Shown: positions 54,100 through 62,267 of the stretch, in pieces
Position numbering within the stretch: position 1 is the first letter of the stretch
Layout: each line of letters begins with the position of its first letter
Translations under genes and position numbers: made by a program
From: Streptosporangium roseum DSM 43021
Lineage (GTDB): Bacteria; Actinomycetota; Actinomycetes; Streptosporangiales; Streptosporangiaceae
Assembly (NCBI RefSeq): GCF_000024865.1
Contig: NC_013595.1
Coordinates: 4,836,001-4,900,000 of the forward strand
Length of the DNA stretch: 64,000 nucleotides
Direction of reading: 5' to 3'
Notes under the pieces: model-generated
Seen by the model: only the letters and a program-made list of their open reading frames with translations
What the model was told of the DNA's origin: nothing
The model's database searches: none

Positions 54100-57000
54100 A
54101 TGGTCTGCAGCCCCCTCATCGAGGGCGACCCCCAGCGCATCGGCGGCTACGCATTGGCGGGCAGGCTGGGCGTGGGTGGTCAGGGCGTGGTGTTCGAGGG
54201 TTACGGGCCCGATGGCGCCCGGGTGGCGATCAAGGTGCTGCACGCCGACATGTCCGCGCTGCGGCCCCTGGACGGCGAGGTGGCAGCGCTGTTACGGGTG
54301 GCGCCCTTCTGCACGGCCCGGATCGTCGGCTTCGACCTCGACGCCGACCGGCCGTACATCGTCAGCGAGTTCGTCCCCGGAGCCAGCCTGCGTGCGATCG
54401 TCCAACAGCACGGGCCGTTGCGGGGTGACGAGCTGCACCGGCTCGGGGTGGGGATCGCCACCGCGATGGTGGCCATCCACAGGGCCGGGGTCGTGCACCG
54501 CGACCTCAAGCCGGACAACGTGTTGCTGAGCCCCGACGGTCCCCGCGTGATCGACTTCGGCATCGCCAGGCTGCTCACCGGCGCGGCCACGTCCGGCGTC
54601 GTCGGCACCCCGCTGTATATGGCGCCCGAGGTCCTGCACGGCGCACCCGCCGACCGGGCCGCCGACGTGTACGGCTGGGCGGCAGTGATGCTGTTCGCCG
54701 CCTCTGCGCGGCCGCCCTACCGGGCCCAGGCGTCAGCCGCCGGACTGCCCGAGCCGCTCCGCTCGCTCGTCCTGTCCGGGCTGGCGGCACGCCCGGAAGC
54801 CCGGCCGGAGGCCCGCGACGTGCTGCTGCGGCTGCTCGAACACCGACCGGACCCGGCTCGCCTGATGGAGGCGGGCAGCAGGGCGGCGGGCACGGTCGGC
54901 CCACGCGGCAACGGCGTGGATCCGCCGCTGGGCGAGCGCGCCGAGCAGGTGTTCGCCGCCCTCCCCGCGCCCGAGCGAGCCGCAGTGCCCGGCGTGTTGC
55001 TGCGCCTGATGGGTCCGGGCGATCAGCTCAGGACCGCGCCGATGGCCGAGCTCGGTGACAACGACCCGGCCGTCCGCGCCGTCGTCGAGGCGCTCTGCAT
55101 GGAGGGCATCCTGCTGCGCTCTGGGACCGGCGTCTCCATCGCCGCTCCCGCGCTGCCCGTGGCCTGGCCTCGGCTGGCCGACTGGCTGGCGGAGGAGCGT
55201 CCGGGACAGGCCGACCACCACCGGCTGGGCGAGGCCGCACGGATGTGGGCGGCGAACGGCCGCAAGGACGCCGATCTCGACCAGGGCTCTGCCCTCGAAC
55301 GCGACAACCGCTGGGCGGCAGAGGCCAGAAGGAACCTGCGGCTCAACGCCGTCGAACGGGACTTCCTGGCCGCCTCCGCCGCCCTGGCCGGCCGTCGGGT
55401 ACGGCGCAGGCGGCTCCTGCTGGTCACGCTGGCCGTACTGCTGTCACTGACGGCGGTCCTGGCCACGCTCGCCGAGACCCAGCGCCGGGTCGTCACCGCG
55501 CAACGCGACGAGGCGATCGCCCGCAGCGTGGCGGCGCGGGTCCCCTCCTTACGCACGCTAGCGCCGTCGACCGCGTTGCTTGCCGCCGTGGCCGCCTGGC
55601 GCGTCTCGCCGGTAGCGGAGGCGCGGCTGACCCTGCTGTCGTCGCTCGGCCAGCCGGACGTGCTGATACAGGTGAAGGGTGCGTACGTCGCGGTCTCGGA
55701 TCAGGGCCATGTGCTGTCGTGGAACAGCAACTGGGCCGAGGTCTGGGACACCGGCTCACGCGCGAAGGCCGGCACGATCCGCTCACCGGGCTGCTGCGCG
55801 AACGCCTTCCTCAGCCCCGACGCCTCCAAGCTCCTGGCCATCGACGCGTCCCAAACCATCACCCGCGTCTTCGACGTGCGCAGCGGCAAGCGCCTCGGCG
55901 AGGCCGCGGCGCCGGGCAACAGCGCAGTCTTCAGTGCCGGCGGCAGCAGGGCGGCGACTTTCACCCACCAATCCGACAGGCCCATCTCCGTATTCGACCT
56001 GACCCGCGGCACCGAGCTGGCCTCGCTGTCGAGGAAGGACGTCTGGACGATCGGCCTGAGCCCTGACGGTTCCACGCTGGCGATCGCCACGGAAGGTGGC
56101 AGGGTGGAGCTGGTCGACGTCGTGTCGGGACGCACGTCCCGGGAGTTCACGGTCCCCAAGCCGGTCGACGAGGAGACCTGGCTGCGCGAGCAGGCGAACA
56201 TCGACATGCTGCGGTTCACCGCGGATGGGACCACCCTCGTGTCGAACACAGGCGAGCTCAGGTTCTGGGACGTCGCCTCCGGCTCTGAGCGGGCCGATCA
56301 CGCGGGCAACGGCCTCGCCGCGCACGTGTTCGCCCTCGACGCGAGCGGCCGGTGGATGGCGACGGCTGACGGGCAGAGCATCCAGCTCTGGAACCTCCCC
56401 AGCAACCGCTCCATGACCGTCATGTCCCCACTGCCCGGGTTGATCGACGCGCTCGCCTTCACCGCGGACGGGCGCGGCCTGTCACTCCTGCCGCGGGGGC
56501 TCGAGGCGCGGATGATCGACCTCGCCCCGTACACGACTCCCCCGCGGTTGTACGGCATGGGCGAGGAGGCCACGAGCGCCGCCATTTTCCCACGAGCCGG
56601 TCGCGCGGCCACGGTGGCACCGGATGGCGTACGTGTCTGGGACCTGCGCTCCCTCCGCCAGATCGGGCCCGCGACCGTGTTCACTTCCATGCCGAAGAGC
56701 ACCTCACCGTGCGGCGGCTCCGATGACGGCCCCTTCCAGGCGGTGAGTCTCAGCCCTGACGGAAGCTTCCTAGCGGTAATCACCCCAGGCGACGCCGTCC
56801 GCGTCAGCGAGGTCGCCACGGGCCGTCTGGTGGTCAGACTGCCCCTGCCGCAGGGGCAACACGTCGCCTTCAGCCCCGACGGCCGCACCCTCGTAGCCTC
56901 CGGCATCCGCCGCGCACCACCCGAATGCGACGAAGAGCTCATCATCCAGACCTGGAACGCGGACTCCAGATGGCGGCTTACCTCCACGACACCCGGGGCG

Positions 57001-57561
57001 CGAGGCCCGCTCGCCTTCACCCCGGATAGCGCGAAACTGGTGGCCCTGGACAACGACGGCATGGTGCTCATCGACCCCGCAACCGGCAGGATCACCCGGC
57101 GCATCGACACCAGCCGCCTCACGATCAGCCTGCTCGGCCTCGCCTCGGACCCCCGCTACGCCCTCCTCGACTCCCGTGCCCTGTATCCCGTCGATCTGAC
57201 CACAGGACAACTCCTCGACTCCCCGCTGGCGGGAAAGCACAGCGCGGAATCCATCGCCTCGTCCGGAGACGGGCGAACCCTGGCCATGGAGGACCGGAGC
57301 CACCGGATCCGGCTGCTCGACACCGTCACCGGCGACGTCACAGACCTGCCCCTCCCGGGCGTGCCCGACCCTGTGCGAGCCCTGGCCTTCTCCCTTGACG
57401 GCCGAACCCTCCACGCCCTGACCAGCACCGGCATCGTCTACACCCACGTCACCGACCCCGACAGCGCCGCAACCCTGCTCTGCACCCGCGCAGGAGGGCA
57501 ACTGGCTCGGACGGAGTGGGAGAGATACATCCCGCAACTGCCCTATCGTGACGTCTGCTAG
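54100..57561 (+). CDS. Membrane Ser/Thr protein kinase with C-terminal WD40 propeller
   Basis: 1153 residues. Hanks-type kinase at 12-265: glycine loop GRLGVGGQGVVFEG, Lys45 in VAIKVLH, catalytic Asp135 in HRDLKPDN and Asp152 in DFGIA, activation segment GTPLYMAPEV. Residues 275-430 resemble the helical part of nSTAND1-type proteins (FAALPAPERAAVPGVLLRLM, MEGILLRSG, ALERDNRWAAEARRNL). One membrane helix at about 432-455 (RRLLLVTLAVLLSLTAVLAT). The rest is a WD40-like propeller (LSPDGSTLAIATEGGRVELV, VRVWDLRSLRQIG). The kinase is intracellular and the propeller would be outside. Promoter region abuts the inverted-repeat relic. Confidence 0.88.
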   Translation: MVCSPLIEGDPQRIGGYALAGRLGVGGQGVVFEGYGPDGARVAIKVLHADMSALRPLDGEVAALLRVAPFCTARIVGFDLDADRPYIVSEFVPGASLRAIVQQHGPLRGDELHRLGVGIATAMVAIHRAGVVHRDLKPDNVLLSPDGPRVIDFGIARLLTGAATSGVVGTPLYMAPEVLHGAPADRAADVYGWAAVMLFAASARPPYRAQASAAGLPEPLRSLVLSGLAARPEARPEARDVLLRLLEHRPDPARLMEAGSRAAGTVGPRGNGVDPPLGERAEQVFAALPAPERAAVPGVLLRLMGPGDQLRTAPMAELGDNDPAVRAVVEALCMEGILLRSGTGVSIAAPALPVAWPRLADWLAEERPGQADHHRLGEAARMWAANGRKDADLDQGSALERDNRWAAEARRNLRLNAVERDFLAASAALAGRRVRRRRLLLVTLAVLLSLTAVLATLAETQRRVVTAQRDEAIARSVAARVPSLRTLAPSTALLAAVAAWRVSPVAEARLTLLSSLGQPDVLIQVKGAYVAVSDQGHVLSWNSNWAEVWDTGSRAKAGTIRSPGCCANAFLSPDASKLLAIDASQTITRVFDVRSGKRLGEAAAPGNSAVFSAGGSRAATFTHQSDRPISVFDLTRGTELASLSRKDVWTIGLSPDGSTLAIATEGGRVELVDVVSGRTSREFTVPKPVDEETWLREQANIDMLRFTADGTTLVSNTGELRFWDVASGSERADHAGNGLAAHVFALDASGRWMATADGQSIQLWNLPSNRSMTVMSPLPGLIDALAFTADGRGLSLLPRGLEARMIDLAPYTTPPRLYGMGEEATSAAIFPRAGRAATVAPDGVRVWDLRSLRQIGPATVFTSMPKSTSPCGGSDDGPFQAVSLSPDGSFLAVITPGDAVRVSEVATGRLVVRLPLPQGQHVAFSPDGRTLVASGIRRAPPECDEELIIQTWNADSRWRLTSTTPGARGPLAFTPDSAKLVALDNDGMVLIDPATGRITRRIDTSRLTISLLGLASDPRYALLDSRALYPVDLTTGQLLDSPLAGKHSAESIASSGDGRTLAMEDRSHRIRLLDTVTGDVTDLPLPGVPDPVRALAFSLDGRTLHALTSTGIVYTHVTDPDSAATLLCTRAGGQLARTEWERYIPQLPYRDVC

Positions 57562-57612
57562 TGTCATGCGCCTGAAATTCGTCGGCAATATTTAGCGAGG
57601 GATTCAAGGATC

Positions 57613-57825
57613 TCATCGGCGGTCGCGGGCGAGGTTCAGGTCCGCGGCCAGGCGGCCGCGCAGCCACGCCGCGTGTCTGGCCGCTTCGACCGCTCGGCGG
57701 CGGGCTCGGTGCGCGGTCTGGCGGCAGGGGGTTCCGCAGTAGCGGGCCGGGCGGCCGGTGCGGGCTTGCTCGATTGGCGCGTTGCACACGGGGCAGGCCG
57801 GGCCGGCCGGGGCGGCGGTGTTCAC
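57613..57825 (-). CDS. Small zinc-ribbon protein
   Basis: 70-residue basic protein, GTG start: N-terminal ACPVCNAPIEQARTGRPARY and CGTPCRQTAHRARRRAVEAA, giving a CxxC...CxxxC zinc ribbon followed by a helical Arg-rich tail. Small proteins of this type are common in actinobacteria, often near resolvases or transposons. Function unknown. Confidence 0.65.
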   Translation of the reverse strand: MNTAAPAGPACPVCNAPIEQARTGRPARYCGTPCRQTAHRARRRAVEAARHAAWLRGRLAADLNLARDRR

Positions 57826-57845
57826 CACGCACCGCCTTGGGTGGC

Positions 57846-58095
57846 GGCCGTCGACGGCACCCGCGAGGGCCTGGCTGCGGCCAAGGCACGCGGCCGGGTC
57901 GGCGGCCGCCCCACCGTGGTCACCCCCGACCTGCTGCGCGCCGCCCGGGACATGCTGCCCAACCCCGAACACTCGGTGATCTCGATCGCCAAACTCCTCG
58001 GCGTGAGCCCGGGCACGCTCTACAACCACATCCCCAACCTGCGCGAGCTGCGCGTCGCTCGCCGCCCGGCCGAGTTGGAAACAGGCAGTCGATGA
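57846..58095 (+). pseudogene. Serine recombinase (resolvase) C-terminal fragment
   Basis: Reads VDGTREGLAAAKARGRVGGR then VTPDLLRAARDMLPNPEHSV and SIAKLLGVSPGTLYNHIPNL: the linker and DNA-binding helix-turn-helix of Tn3-type resolvases. The catalytic domain is missing; upstream DNA belongs to the divergent zinc-ribbon gene. Confidence 0.8.
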
Positions 58096-58165
58096 TCCGC
58101 ACTCCCGATCAGCGCGGTCTCTGACCAACCCGTTGCCCCTTTCCTGCGTACTTGGTCTGCCCCCC

Positions 58166-58379
58166 GGGTTGAGGAACAGCGGAACAGCCGTTGGCGGTGA
58201 GAAAGATCTTATTTCTCGTTGTGGCGCTGAGCTGGTCCAATGTGAAAGGACCAGGTGATCAGGGCCCGCTGACGCGAGGACCCGGTCTCGGGAAACACCG
58301 CCCCGACGCCCTGCATGGCCTTCCGCGACCTGCGTCGGAGCGGCTTACCGCCAACGGCTGTTCCGCTGTTCCTCAACCC
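58166..58379. mobile_element. 214-bp MITE-like element with perfect 33-bp terminal inverted repeats
   Basis: Termini 58166-58198 and 58347-58379 (beginning GGGTTGAGGAACAGCGGAAC) are exact inverted complements. The 148-bp interior has no gene. It abuts, base for base, the copy of the GTACTTGGTCTGCCCCCC repeat at 58165. No certain target duplication. Parent transposon not in the window. Confidence 0.75.
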
Positions 58380-58447
58380 CGGTCCTGAAGGCGGCGGATG
58401 CGCTCATACAAGAACTCCCGGCTGGGCCACAATTCGGCCGTCAACGC

Positions 58448-58806
58448 CTACAGCCGGACGGTGCCGTCATCACCGGCGGTGGCAAGCAGGTGTCCGTCGG
58501 GGTGGAAGGCGAGCGCGCCGACGCCTGCCGCGTGGCCGGCGAGGGGGTCGCCGACCGGCTGGCCGGTGTCGGGATCCCACAGTCGGGCGGTGCCGTCTTC
58601 GCCGGCGGTGGCCAGCAGATGGCCGTCAGGGTGGAAGGCGACCATAACGAGGCCTGCCGCAGTGCGAGCGTCTTCATGGCCTGGTCGGAGTCGGTGAGCC
58701 AGTCCATGGCGTTCAGCGCGGCGCGTACGGCGGCGCGCAGGTCCGGTGCCCGTTCCCGTGCGGGAGGTTCGGGCGCTGCGGTGAGCCGACGACGGCGAGG
58801 GGGCAT
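58448..58806 (-). pseudogene. WD40-repeat gene fragment, recombined
   Basis: Downstream part (58448-58645): two WD repeats, MVAFHPDGHLLATAGEDGTA and GALAFHPDGHLLATAGDDGT. The upstream part (58660-58806) reads PDLRAAVRAALNAMDWLTDS in a different frame, a sequence reminiscent of small phage or DNA-packaging proteins. The frames join near 58655. Neither part is a complete gene. Confidence 0.65.
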
Positions 58807-58849
58807 GCTTCCTCCTCCGGCCGGAAAAACGAAGTTCTTATGGGATGAG

Positions 58850-59392
58850 CTATGAGGCGAGCAGGTCGAAATGGAAGCCGGCGATCAGGAGTACGGCCGC
58901 CACAACGCGGATGTGAACCGCGCGAGGATGCATGAAGATCGCAGGCAGCTTCGCGCACACCTTGTCGATGAGGAGCACGGTTCCCGCCACGGCCAGCGGG
59001 GCCAGACAGAGCAGCGTGACGACGACGACAATCTTGAGGAGACCGACGAGCACGTTCAAGCCGGGGACACCGGCCGGGACGGGAATGTCGATGCTCCATG
59101 CGATGTCCCATATGGCGATCCAGCTAAACGCCAGTACAAACGCACCGACCGAAAACGAGTAGACCAGCGCGCGGCTCCAGAGAGCCTGGATCAGGGCGTG
59201 TAGCCGGTCTGCGAACGACGTGAGACGCTCGGGACCCGCGATGTCGAGCAGGATCGTCATCCCGCTGACGAAGGCCGCGATCTTCCCGGCTCTGCCCCAC
59301 CAGATCATCGGCAGGCCGAACATGTCGTTTCCCAAGGTGGACTCGCCGTCCAGCCACATCTGCCAAGCCTCGAAGTAGCCGATGTCCGCCAC
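58850..59392 (-). CDS. Hypothetical membrane protein
   Basis: 180-residue protein, GTG start. Four hydrophobic segments (near 37-52, 75-95, 108-135, 155-175); starts with a polar ADIGYFEAWQMWLDGESTLG. No family recognised. Flanked by relics, with an AT-normal composition and a clean frame, so it may be a living cargo gene. Confidence 0.6.
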   Translation of the reverse strand: MADIGYFEAWQMWLDGESTLGNDMFGLPMIWWGRAGKIAAFVSGMTILLDIAGPERLTSFADRLHALIQALWSRALVYSFSVGAFVLAFSWIAIWDIAWSIDIPVPAGVPGLNVLVGLLKIVVVVTLLCLAPLAVAGTVLLIDKVCAKLPAIFMHPRAVHIRVVAAVLLIAGFHFDLLAS

Positions 59393-59939
59393 GACCGGAG
59401 CGTATGACCCGCCTCACCGCCTGACCAGCATCCTGCTCTGACGAGCCCGAAGGGGTACGGGGTGAGGCGGGGGAAAGGGAGACTGGGCGGCGGGGTCTCG
59501 ACGCCTCCCCGCCGACCAGTAGAACGCCACTGACCCGGGCGGACTCAATCGCGTGTACCTGGTTGCACGAGTCTTACCGACACCCCGACTTGCCCCGGGA
59601 TGATCATGAGGAAATGCGGGGCCGTCCTCAGTGCTTCCGCTCGGGTGCCGACGCGACCGGGCGTCGTCGCAAGGGCCCTGAGGGCCGTCGTCGAATCCGG
59701 CGGTCAAGGCGCAGCCGAGCGCAGCGAAGGATGCGGCCTTGAGGGCCGGGGAGCGACGGCCATACTCGGGGTGCTGGGACTGTTTCCGCAGGATTGAACG
59801 CTAAGACCGACCGGCACGTCCTGAGCTGCGGGAAGTCGGCATCCAAGCCTCGGAAAAGCCCTCTCGATCGGGGTCTTCGGAGACTACTGACCCCACGCTG
59901 ACCAGCAGTGGAAGGCTTAACGTTCAATTCCGGCCCGAT
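59393..59939. other. Gene-free stretch
   Basis: Open frames here are compositional only. No repeats or RNA genes recognised. Confidence 0.4.
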
Positions 59940-60195
59940 AGTCCCAAGACCCCACATCTACGCCGGCCTCGACCTCCACCAGCTGCGCCACAGCGCCGCC
60001 ACCCACCTCGGCGAAGCCGAGATCCCCCTGCAGCTCATCATGGGCAAGACCCGGCACAAGAACCCTCGCACCGCTATGCGCTACGTCAAACCTGGTGCTG
60101 AGGCCATCGCCAAGGTCACCGAGGTCCTGGCGCCCCGTCGCCGTACTCACTGATCAGCTGAGTGGCGGCTTGCCGGAGCTGTAGGAGTTCCAGGC
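59940..60195 (+). pseudogene. Tyrosine recombinase 3' fragment, inverted second copy
   Basis: 66 codons identical in content to the end of the 48-kb integrase: YAGLDLHQLRHSAATHLGEA, QLIMGKTRHKNPRTAMRYVK, ending APRRRTH and stop at 60153. Beyond the stop another 40 bp still match the left copy in inverse orientation (GATCAG...GAGTTCC). The catalytic His-x-x-Arg and Tyr regions are present but everything upstream is missing. Confidence 0.85.
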
Positions 60196-60226
60196 CGTCA
60201 CCCGCGACGGCCGCGAGATCGTCGCC

Positions 60227-60937
60227 GTGGGCATGGACGGGCCGTTCCAGCGCCTTCGCGAGCTGTCCTACAGAGCCGGCGCCGGCGCCGGGTTCACCTG
60301 CGAGCCGGCGTTCTCGCCCGGCGGCAGGGGTTACACCGGGCGCGTCGACTCCTCCGCGCCACCGTTCGAGGACGTGCCGGCGCCGGCGGCGCCGGCGGAG
60401 CTGACCACGTTCCCCCGCGAGGAGCCGCCCGGCTGGCTGCTGGCCGCGCTGCCGACCGCGGCGCCCCTTGGGCTGCCCATCACGTACGGCGACCGCTACG
60501 ACCGGTGGCGCAACCTCCCTGACGACGACCGGCCGCCGTCCCCGCCGCCGATCACCGGGGAGCTGACCTACCTGCCGGCCACGACCATGACCGCCCGCGC
60601 CTTCGGCCAGGGCCAGGAGCACGGCGGGCACATGGTCTACCTGGCGGAGCAGGCCGGCGAGTCCGAGTCCGAGATCCTTCTGGTGACGTGCTACAAGGAG
60701 ACCTGCTGGGTGGCGCGCCAGGGCATGCGCGGCACCGGCGAGGACGTGCGCTCTGTCATGCTGGACGGCGCGGCGCTCCGGCTGGAGCTGACCCCCGAGG
60801 CCGCCGACATGCTGGAGACCGAGACCGCCTTCGAGGTCCGCCTCGACCTGCCGCCCGAGACGATCGGCGAGCTGCGCGCCGCTCTGCCCGGCGTGCTGCG
60901 GTCCGCCGCCCAGGCACCGGAGCTGATCGGTTTCTGA
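60227..60937 (+). CDS. Hypothetical protein, probably 5'-truncated
   Basis: 236-residue acidic protein from GTG 60227. Protein-like sequence already begins upstream at about 60188 (EFQAVTRDGREIVAVGMDGP) directly after an in-frame TAG and at the edge of the inverted repeat, so the natural start may have been lost. Two recognisable halves: a Pro-rich first part and MVYLAEQAGESESEILLVTC, then AADMLETETAFEVRLDLPPE. No family identified. Confidence 0.6.
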   Translation: MGMDGPFQRLRELSYRAGAGAGFTCEPAFSPGGRGYTGRVDSSAPPFEDVPAPAAPAELTTFPREEPPGWLLAALPTAAPLGLPITYGDRYDRWRNLPDDDRPPSPPPITGELTYLPATTMTARAFGQGQEHGGHMVYLAEQAGESESEILLVTCYKETCWVARQGMRGTGEDVRSVMLDGAALRLELTPEAADMLETETAFEVRLDLPPETIGELRAALPGVLRSAAQAPELIGF

Positions 60938-61012
60938 ACCGGCGCCGGCCACACGCACATCGCCTGTTCGGCCGAGGCGGACGCTTTATCACCCGCATAT
61001 ATATCCTCAGGG

Positions 61013-61018
61013 TATAGT
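61013..61018 (+). promoter_or_regulatory. -10 element of the padR operon within an AT-rich operator
   Basis: TATAGT lies 8 bases before the padR ATG, inside TATATATCCTCAGGGTATAG, an imperfect inverted repeat that could be the PadR site. No Shine-Dalgarno is present, so the mRNA is probably leaderless. Confidence 0.5.
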
Positions 61019-61026
61019 CCCCTGCC

Positions 61027-61554
61027 ATGAGTGTTCCTCTCGCACTGCTCGGCCTGCTGGAACGGGAGCCGAGCCACGGATACGACCTGAAACGCGACTA
61101 CGACACCCTCTTCAGCCGGGGTAAGCCCCTGCCCTTCGGCCAGGTCTATTCCACGCTCGGCCGGCTGGCCAGAGACGGCAAGGTCATCGCCGGGCAGAGC
61201 GAACCCGGCGACGGGCCCGACCGCAAGCGCTATGCCATCACCTCCGTGGGCAGGGAGGAGGTCGAGGCATGGCTGGCCGAGCCGGTCGCGGCCGAGCCGT
61301 ACCTGCATACGGTGCTGTTCACCAAGACCGTGCTGGCGCTGATGCTGGGGCGCGACGCGGCGGGCTACCTCGATGCCCAGCGTGCGACGCATCTGCGACG
61401 CATGCGGGAGCTGACCGAGATCAAGCGCACCGGCAACCTGGTTGACGCGCTCCTGGCCGATCACGGCCTGTTCCGACTTGAGGCCGACCTGCGGTGGATC
61501 GACGTCACCCAGGCCCGGCTGGGGGCGCTGGCGGCGGCGGTGCGCAACCGATGA
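61027..61554 (+). CDS. PadR-family transcriptional regulator
   Basis: 175-residue PadR-type winged-helix regulator: ALLGLLEREPSHGYDLKRDY, FGQVYSTLGRLARDGKVIAG, PDRKRYAITSVGREEVEAWL, then a C-terminal dimerisation coiled coil. The stop overlaps the ABC ATPase start (ATGA). It is the probable autorepressor of this exporter operon. Confidence 0.93.
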   Translation: MSVPLALLGLLEREPSHGYDLKRDYDTLFSRGKPLPFGQVYSTLGRLARDGKVIAGQSEPGDGPDRKRYAITSVGREEVEAWLAEPVAAEPYLHTVLFTKTVLALMLGRDAAGYLDAQRATHLRRMRELTEIKRTGNLVDALLADHGLFRLEADLRWIDVTQARLGALAAAVRNR

Positions 61555-62267
61555 TCGTCAACACTCTGCTGCGGGCCGAGGAGATCAGCCGTTCCTACGG
61601 CAACACGCCCGCGCTGCGCGAGGCCAGCCTGTCGGTCACCGCGGGCGAGGTCCTGGCCGTCATGGGACCCAGCGGTTCCGGCAAGTCGACACTGCTGCAC
61701 TGCCTGGCCGGGATCTTCACCCCGGACAGCGGCGAGGTGTGGTTCGACGGGCGGCGGCTGGACACGCTGAACGACGGCCGCCGCAGCGAGCTGCGGCGCA
61801 CCGCCTTCGGCTTCGTCTTCCAGTTCGGCCAGCTCGTGCCGGAGCTGACCGTGGCCGACAACGTGGCGCTGCCCCTGCTGCTGGGCCGTACCAGGCGCAA
61901 CCATGCCTACGCGCGGGCCGCCTCCTGGCTGGAGCGGCTGGAGCTGGCCGAACTGGGCGGCCGCCGTACCGGGGAGCTGTCCGGCGGGCAGGCGCAGCGG
62001 GTGGCCATCGCCAGAGCGCTGGTGACCGGGCCGCGGGTCCTCTTCGCCGACGAGCCGACCGGCGCGCTCGACTCGCTCACCGGCGAGCTCGTGATGGAGC
62101 TGCTGGTGGGCCTGGCCCGCGAGGAGGGCACCACCGTGATCGTGGTGACCCATGACGCCCGGGTGGCCGCCTGCGCCGACCGGGAGGTCGTCGTCCGCGA
62201 CGGCCGGGTCACCGACCCGTACGCCGGCCGGGTCACCGACCCGTACGCAGGCGGGGTCGGCCGATGA
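61551..62267 (+). CDS. ABC transporter ATP-binding protein (LolD/FtsE family)
   Basis: 238-residue ATPase: Walker A MGPSGSGKSTLLHC near 37-49, Q-loop in FGFVFQFGQL, signature LSGGQAQRVAIARAL near 140-154, Walker B VLFADEPTGALD. The C-terminus carries a doubled RVTDPYAG, from a 24-bp tandem duplication at 62205-62252. Coupled at both ends by 4-bp overlaps to padR and the permease. Confidence 0.94.
   Translation: MIVNTLLRAEEISRSYGNTPALREASLSVTAGEVLAVMGPSGSGKSTLLHCLAGIFTPDSGEVWFDGRRLDTLNDGRRSELRRTAFGFVFQFGQLVPELTVADNVALPLLLGRTRRNHAYARAASWLERLELAELGGRRTGELSGGQAQRVAIARALVTGPRVLFADEPTGALDSLTGELVMELLVGLAREEGTTVIVVTHDARVAACADREVVVRDGRVTDPYAGRVTDPYAGGVGR
62205..62252 (+). repeat. 24-bp tandem duplication in the ATPase gene
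   Basis: CGGGTCACCGACCCGTACGC plus four bases, repeated once (one mismatch); in frame, adding eight residues to the C-terminal tail outside the ATPase fold. Probably harmless slippage. Confidence 0.85.
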
